The position numbers were made by a program, and so were the translations under genes. DNA of 11,413 nt from Filomicrobium sp. (GTDB lineage: Bacteria; Pseudomonadota; Alphaproteobacteria; Rhizobiales; Hyphomicrobiaceae), in assembly GCA_021775655.1 (NCBI GenBank), contig JAJFHK010000446.1, positions 1 to 11,413 of the forward strand, read 5' to 3'. The notes under the pieces are model-generated. The model searched no databases, was not told where the DNA came from, and saw only the letters and a list, made by a program, of their open reading frames with translations. Positions 6,925 to 11,413 of the stretch are shown here, in pieces (within the stretch, counting starts at the first letter, position 1; each line of letters opens with the position of its first letter).

Positions 6925-6961
6925 TGAGCGGGCTGATCAAGTTGATTTCCCGTCCCGCTCA
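6925..6961. repeat. 8-base inverted repeat in the leader of the large gene
   Basis: TGAGCGGG at 6925-6932 and CCCGCTCA at 6954-6961 are perfect reverse complements separated by 21 bases. There is no following T-tract, so a terminator is unlikely. It could form a leader hairpin ahead of the start codon at 7025 or be a dimeric protein site. Confidence 0.45.
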
Positions 6962-7024
6962 TGAATGCAATCGGAATGCATAGATCGCCTCATTCATTTG
7001 AGCTTTTTGAGGAAGACGTCGGCA

Positions 7025-10000
7025 ATGCGCATTCTACACCTAAGCGACTTACACCTGACCCAGACGAATTCAGAACAACGAACTCAGATGCAACGTCATT
7101 TGATTCAAGACCTTGAACACATCTCTAGTGACGAAACAGAAGCTGATCTGGTGCTATTTTCTGGGGACCTCGTCAACGACCCGGATGAACCCAATTCGTA
7201 TGCGCACTTCCTAGGTTTCTTAGATTCCGTCGTATCAGCTCTATCAATCGACTTTGATCGCTGCGTGCTGCTTCCTGGAAATCATGACGTATCGCGAGCA
7301 GCTCTACGTAAAAATGAATTGTCAATTCGGGGGCTCGCCTCCACCTCGAGCACGGAACTTGAGGCCCGGTACCACAGCGATGAACTCCACAACTACGTTC
7401 GACAAATTAACAATGGTTTTTTTGATTTGGCCGGACTGCTCGATCAACCGTGGAGCAATCCGTTCTACCGAGTATTCGATTTTCCCGCTTCAAATATCAG
7501 CATAATCGCATTGAACTCGACTACACTGTGTTCACTTGAAGGCTCATCTAAGGATCATGGGAGCCTATGGCTACCTGCGGCAGCGCTGCATGACGCCTAC
7601 AACAGTGTGCCCGATAATCGAGTAATCGTCAGCTCGATCCATCATCCTTTGGCACATTTCTCCGAAGACTCGTGCCGAACGTTGACACCTCTGATTTATA
7701 ATCGGTCCCATCTTCACTTGTTCGGACATGTACATGACCCCCTGCCAAAAATCGTAGAGGCACCGAGCGGAAGCGCCGTCGAACTACAATCGGGCGCATT
7801 ATATGCGAGGCAGGATGCATTTACCGGTTATAGTGTTATCGACCGCGCGAGGATTGACCGCCCAGCCACAGCAACCTACCGAACGTTTTACACGACCAGG
7901 CAATGTTACGACGTCGCGACTAACGTCGCACCTAACGGTATTGTTGATCTAAAGAATTTCATCGACGCCTCGAGCGACACCGAAAGTTCTGACCTAGGCT
8001 CCTGGCTGACAACAGAAGGTCTTCATATGATCCGAGAGGAACACAATGAAGACGCAGTATACTCAGAGATATCTGAGGCTGGGTTAGGCTTGTCGGAAGT
8101 ATATGTGTTCCCTCCTATTGCCGAACGCAATCTAGAGTATTCCGGAGGTGAGGAAGCCACTATCGGCCATTCGCAGCGCTTATTTAAAGAAGAGGAAATT
8201 CTATCCTCAAAAAAGAACATCGAAATACAATTCCCTCCGGAATATGGTGCGACGTCTTTCCTAAAGTACATAGCGATACGCACTGCCGAGCGGGCCACTG
8301 AAAATAGAGATCCCAGAATCCCAATCTATTTCGACGCCAGATCCCAAAAACCCTATAAAGCCAAAATAGTCCGCCAACTAAAGGCCGGGCATCCGGCGAT
8401 TGACCACAAGAACTTTGGATGGCAAAACATCGGGGCGGGAGATAAAGTTTTATTTCTTATCGATAACGTAAATCCTGGAAATGAATCAGATCACAAAATT
8501 ATAGATGTGATCAGAGAGTCCTTTCCGAATGCACGCTATATCCTGGCGACAACAACGGACGAAATTGCTTTTGACCTAAAGGACACCACCTCAGATCTAA
8601 GAATTGAGAGGACTACATTACGGCTTAGAGCTTTCAGCCGAGCTCGAGTACGGGATCTAGTCAAGAAAATGAGGAAGGTAAGTGATCTATCTGAAAACAT
8701 GCTTGTCGAGGAGATTATTCAGCGATTCCATTTTTTGGGAGTGCCATTAACCGGGCCGCTGATATGTATGTATTTAATTGTGCGAACCAACCTCTCCAGC
8801 AAGGCGCCCCTGAATGTATCTTCTATCGTAGAAATATTCGTTACGCGCCTCCTAACTAGCGGAATCGAAAAAACCAAAGACTTGGTACGAGAATTTACTC
8901 GAGAGGCGTTCGACATATCGGAGCAGAAAGCCGTACTCGCATATATTGCGGAGAAAATTGTCAAGTCTCGAAAACAGGCGACAGATTACGACGAATTGCT
9001 AGCCATCATTGATGAATACTACTCGAAAGTCGGGATATCCAGAAGCGGTCCTGTTGTTGCCCAGCAATTCGTACTTCACGGCATTCTGGAGCGAAGCCAA
9101 GACGAAGTTTTCTTTAAGTACGGGATAGTTCAATCCTACTTCGTGGCGTTACGAATGCAGCGTGACACAACATTCCGCGAGTACGTATTTTCATCGGAGC
9201 ATTTCAGCTCATTCGTTCAAGAGCTTGACATATATTTTGGATTAACAAGGTCGGATCGCCAATCTCTGGAGAAGTTGGAGGAACTGTTTTCGGAGCTAAC
9301 CTTCAAGATGATCGAGTCATTGGAGGGCGAAATACCCTTGCAGGACATGCACAAAGTAGACCTTCCGCGAGAAGATGACCTTGAATCGTTTCAGGAGAGT
9401 TTTTCAAGAGCGATGGTTGCGGACGCTTCTCGATCAGAAGCTGACGAGGCCCTCGACATGACAAGATTGGATGATCATTCGCTGCGACGTAGAATTAACA
9501 AGCAAGCGCTAAAACCAGTCGTAATCACATGGATTGATGGATTGCGATGCCTGTCCGTAGCGCTAAAGAACCTTGAAGAGATAGACCACGATCTAAAACT
9601 TTCCTGCCTAGGAAAGGTATTGGATGAATGGGGCAGCCTGACCGAAGGCGCACTCTATGTGTTAGGCGTCGGTATGAGCGACGGGTATGTAGAAGTCGGA
9701 GACATTAGAATTAGGGTTGATATTGGTAGAGAAATCGACGGTCGAGTTCTGCGCCTACTATTGACCGCCTTGCCCAGTTGGATTGGCACACATACCATAT
9801 CAACTCTTGCTACACCTAAATTGTCCAACCAGTTGACTGCCGTCGCACAACGCAAGAACACCAGTGCCGAACTGATCCGAATAATCTTGAAAGTTTCATT
9901 GCGCACGGAGGGCTTCGATGAAGACGTCAGAACTTTTGCAAATGCCCACAAAAACTCTCCTTTCGTGCTGGACAGTCTCATGCTTGCACTTCGAGACCTA

Positions 10001-10162
10001 CATCTGAGAGCGGGCGTCAATGATGGTGAACGGGACTTGCGCCAACTAATCGCGGAAATCGATGCGCAAAGACGAGGCTTAAAAGGAAGGGAGCGTTCAG
10101 ACCATATTGCAAAATCACTTCAGGCTTCAAAAAAGGACCGACTTGTCCGACGAAGCGCCTAG
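7025..10162 (+). CDS. Calcineurin-like metallophosphoesterase fused to a STAND/NACHT-like region; candidate defense protein
   Basis: The 1045-aa product starts MRILHLSDLHL, a classic phosphoesterase opening. Ligands of the two-metal site are all visible: D8 and H10, GDLVN with D48, GNHD with N86-H87-D88, H206 in IHHP, and H235/H237 in GHVH. The domain spans about 1-290. After a linker (about 300-390) comes a NACHT/STAND-like region: a degenerate P-loop PPEYGATSFLKY (404-415) lacking the GK[ST] lysine, then a Walker B-like VLFLIDN (475-481) and a helical segment with a pattern like the NACHT winged-helix area (FLGVPLTGPLICMYLIV). The remaining C-terminus is mostly helical, with no repeats I recognise. 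The ATG at 7025 is chosen over an in-frame ATG at 6965 because the phosphoesterase begins there and AGGA lies upstream. The gene is more AT-rich than its neighbours, with frequent ATA and AGA codons, suggesting transfer. A defense role is inference from architecture and location. Confidence 0.85.
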   Translation: MRILHLSDLHLTQTNSEQRTQMQRHLIQDLEHISSDETEADLVLFSGDLVNDPDEPNSYAHFLGFLDSVVSALSIDFDRCVLLPGNHDVSRAALRKNELSIRGLASTSSTELEARYHSDELHNYVRQINNGFFDLAGLLDQPWSNPFYRVFDFPASNISIIALNSTTLCSLEGSSKDHGSLWLPAAALHDAYNSVPDNRVIVSSIHHPLAHFSEDSCRTLTPLIYNRSHLHLFGHVHDPLPKIVEAPSGSAVELQSGALYARQDAFTGYSVIDRARIDRPATATYRTFYTTRQCYDVATNVAPNGIVDLKNFIDASSDTESSDLGSWLTTEGLHMIREEHNEDAVYSEISEAGLGLSEVYVFPPIAERNLEYSGGEEATIGHSQRLFKEEEILSSKKNIEIQFPPEYGATSFLKYIAIRTAERATENRDPRIPIYFDARSQKPYKAKIVRQLKAGHPAIDHKNFGWQNIGAGDKVLFLIDNVNPGNESDHKIIDVIRESFPNARYILATTTDEIAFDLKDTTSDLRIERTTLRLRAFSRARVRDLVKKMRKVSDLSENMLVEEIIQRFHFLGVPLTGPLICMYLIVRTNLSSKAPLNVSSIVEIFVTRLLTSGIEKTKDLVREFTREAFDISEQKAVLAYIAEKIVKSRKQATDYDELLAIIDEYYSKVGISRSGPVVAQQFVLHGILERSQDEVFFKYGIVQSYFVALRMQRDTTFREYVFSSEHFSSFVQELDIYFGLTRSDRQSLEKLEELFSELTFKMIESLEGEIPLQDMHKVDLPREDDLESFQESFSRAMVADASRSEADEALDMTRLDDHSLRRRINKQALKPVVITWIDGLRCLSVALKNLEEIDHDLKLSCLGKVLDEWGSLTEGALYVLGVGMSDGYVEVGDIRIRVDIGREIDGRVLRLLLTALPSWIGTHTISTLATPKLSNQLTAVAQRKNTSAELIRIILKVSLRTEGFDEDVRTFANAHKNSPFVLDSLMLALRDLHLRAGVNDGERDLRQLIAEIDAQRRGLKGRERSDHIAKSLQASKKDRLVRRSA

Positions 10163-10324
10163 CTGCCGCCGGACTTTGCAAGTCATAATTGCTTTATCAT
10201 TCCCCCGTATCTGCCTTACACCCCTTCCCTACAACTGTGTTGTCGGGTGGGGTCGAAGGGCGCATCCGCGATGCTGAACGACCGGGAAGACTCCTGACAC
10301 TTCAGACCGGCAGCATCCCTGACA
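10163..10324. other. Spacer between the large gene and the IS remnant; probable IS end
   Basis: The sequence changes from AT-rich to GC-rich at about 10240, suggesting the insertion-sequence edge lies there; TGTCGGGTGG at 10241 is a possible terminus starting with TGT. The segment also contains an interrupted palindrome GCATC-CGC-GATGC (10262-10274) and two copies of CCTGACACT (10293-10301 and 10318-10326), the second overlapping the transposase stop codon. The opposite IS end is not present, so the terminal repeats cannot be matched. Confidence 0.35.
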
Positions 10325-10326
10325 CT
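10293..10326. repeat. Paired CCTGACACT direct repeats beside the transposase stop
   Basis: The 9-base unit occurs at 10293-10301 and 10318-10326, start to start 25 bases. On the minus strand both read AGTGTCAGG, with the first immediately following the transposase reading frame. Subterminal repeats of this kind often serve as transposase binding sites, which is the likely reading here. Confidence 0.4.
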
Positions 10327-11290
10327 AATCTTCCACCTTCTTAACCGGTTCCGCTGCGGAGCGCAGCCGCCAACGCGGCGGAGCGAAGCGGTGGAACCGG
10401 CCGCTCGCATCGATCAATCCCAGGTCGCGGCCGCAGAAGCGGACGACATGCCCGCCGCGATCATGTTCAGCCAGGCCCACGGGCTCACGCCTCAAAGCTT
10501 CCCCGATAAATACATGCTCGCCGCGCCACTTGATCGTGCCGTCGGGCCGCACTCGGCGCACTTCGTGGTCGGCATCATACCAGGGCTCGTCGAGCTTTGC
10601 AGGCAACCCCCGCCGTGGCGGTCGCCAATGGCTCGCCGGCGTCGTCTGCCCAAGTGCTTCGTGCGGACGCTCCTCGTTGTATTCGCGCCGGAAGATGTTG
10701 AAGCGCACCTGCTGCTGCATCCAGGTGTCGGCCGGCGGGCGCGCGGTCTCCGCTTTCATCGTGCGGTGCATGCGCTCGTGGCGGCCGTTATCCTGCGGGC
10801 TCGACGGCGGAATATAGCGCGGCTCGATGCCGAGCTTCAGGAACCAGACCGACAACCTGCTGAGCCCGCCGCCGCCGATCGATCCGAACGGCGCGCCGTT
10901 GTCGGAACGGATCGCGTCAGGCAGGCCGACTTCATTGAAAACCCGCTCCATCGCGGCCCTGACACCGTCGTGGGTCGGCGGTGTGATACGCGCGGCGATG
11001 AGGTAACGGCTCGCGGTATCCGACACCGTCAGCGGATCGATGCGTTCTCCATCGCGGGTGCGGAACCAGCCCTTGAAGTCGATCGCCCATTCGCCGTTGG
11101 GCTCATCGGCACCAGCAACGATCTGGCCCTGGTGAAAAGCACGGCGGCGGCGCGAACGCGGCGCGATCAGGCCTTCGCGCTTGAGGATATCGCCGATGGT
11201 CGAGGCTGCCGGCCAGACGAGGTCGGGCCGATCGAGAGCCAGCCGCGCCCGGATTTTCTTCGGCCCGAAGTGCGGGAAACGATGACGCAC
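10325..11290 (-). pseudogene. IS481-family transposase, 5'-truncated
   Basis: The frame encodes a DDE-type integrase-core transposase. Numbering from a GTG at 11290, it shows HFGPKKIRARL and WPAASTIGDILKREG (end of the N-terminal helix-turn-helix part), then the catalytic residues D71 (WAIDFKG), D130 (IRSDNGAPF) and E172 (NGRHERMHR), and a C-terminal beta region ending in VKKVED. The GTG is only an artefact of the open frame: IS481 transposases normally carry about 80-100 more N-terminal residues with a first helix-turn-helix. Upstream in this frame a stop is met within about 20 codons. The catalytic core is intact, but without the DNA-binding N-terminus it is probably inactive. It is transcribed towards the large phosphoesterase gene. 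Confidence 0.75.
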
Positions 11291-11294
11291 GGCA

Positions 11295-11411
11295 ACGATG
11301 GCCGCCGACCTTGTCGGGAGCGAGGCTCCCCGTCGCTCGATAGCGACGCATCAGTTTGATCGCCGCCGATTCACTCACGCCGAAGCGCTTAGCAGCGGCA
11401 CGGCAGGACGC
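11295..11411 (-). pseudogene. IS630-family first-ORF fragment (helix-turn-helix part)
   Basis: The minus-strand frame entering from the right edge reads RAAAKRFGVSESAAIKL, then MRRYRATGSLAPDKVGGHR. This is the characteristic N-terminal helix-turn-helix of IS630-type transposases, in which a TGS-APxxxGGHR motif closes the first domain. The similarity stops right after GGHR at about 11295, where another frame continues as the IS481-family transposase. The rest of the IS630 element may lie beyond the window or be lost. Confidence 0.6.
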
Positions 11412-11413
11412 AC

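Larger units (their letters stand above)
6526..7024. other. tRNA-downstream accessory spacer with no convincing gene
   Basis: About 500 bases without a supported gene. In order it holds the 11-base direct repeats (6572-6610), a 51-codon minus-strand open frame (GTG at 6851, stop at 6696-6698) with a plausible but unrecognised translation, an extended -10-like TGATATGAT (6902-6910), and an inverted repeat TGAGCGGG/CCCGCTCA (6925-6932 and 6954-6961). No second copy of the tRNA 3' end is seen here or elsewhere in the window, and no integrase gene is present. Confidence 0.5.
10240..11413 (-). mobile_element. Scarred insertion-sequence region: IS481-family element next to an IS630-family fragment
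   Basis: Most of the segment is an IS481-family transposase frame read on the minus strand. Its upstream end switches near 11295 to sequence that matches an IS630-family first ORF in a different frame. This mosaic indicates insertion or deletion events that removed the 5' part of the IS481 element. The left edge at about 10240 is estimated from base composition only, and the right edge lies outside the window or at the junction near 11295. Confidence 0.6.

Noticed and set aside
6965..7024. 20-codon N-terminal extension of the large phosphoesterase
   Set aside because: The phosphoesterase fold starts at MRILHLSDLHL (7025), and no ribosome site precedes the ATG at 6965.
10391..11359. Plus-strand open frame of 322 codons opposite the transposase
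   Set aside because: It is the antisense shadow of the IS481-family transposase in GC-rich DNA. The minus-strand frame has the DDE motifs; the plus-strand translation has none.
6526..11413. CRISPR array or phage structural genes in the accessory part
   Set aside because: No repeat-spacer pattern and no phage-like proteins were found; the 11-base repeats number only three.

Overview
The window looks like an alphaproteobacterial chromosome segment in which a core block meets accessory DNA at a tRNA gene. The taxonomic call rests on the L34 protein (GTG start, ending in [10 protein letters not shown]), the minus-strand order rpmH-rnpA-yidC, and the GC-rich codon use of positions 1-6315. I cannot go below class level from the sequence alone.

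Core block 1 (1-1058, minus strand): a strong sigma70-type promoter at 1030-1058 drives rpmH (ribosomal protein L34), then rnpA (protein subunit of RNase P), then the first 35 codons of yidC (membrane insertase), which runs off the left edge. The 131 bases between rnpA and yidC do not hold a recognisable yidD.

Core block 2 (1302-6315, plus strand): a tight three-gene unit encodes an exported DUF547 protein, a TVP38/TMEM64 (SNARE-associated/DedA-like) membrane protein and a FAD/NAD(P) disulfide oxidoreductase of the dihydrolipoamide dehydrogenase/mercuric reductase superfamily. It is followed after 228 bases by an orphan membrane histidine kinase. The first three genes are 36 bases apart or overlapping and are probably cotranscribed. 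A shared envelope or thiol-redox role is inferred, not shown.

Junction (6449-7024): a complete tRNA-Arg(ACG) with encoded CCA is followed by about 500 bases without a convincing gene. This stretch carries three near-identical 11-base direct repeats, an inverted repeat and a possible extended -10 promoter. tRNA 3' ends are common integration sites. No integrase gene and no second copy of the tRNA end is visible in the window.

Accessory block (7025-11413): the centrepiece is one large gene (1045 aa), clearly more AT-rich than its neighbours. It encodes an N-terminal calcineurin-like metallophosphoesterase with its metal ligands intact, fused to a STAND/NACHT-like ATPase-type region with a degenerate P-loop and a long helical C-terminus. 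This layout (effector nuclease/phosphatase, switch module, sensor-like tail) suggests a single-gene anti-phage or conflict system. Downstream, on the minus strand, is a 5'-truncated IS481-family transposase whose upstream sequence switches abruptly to an IS630-family first-ORF fragment, so the right side is a scarred insertion-sequence region.
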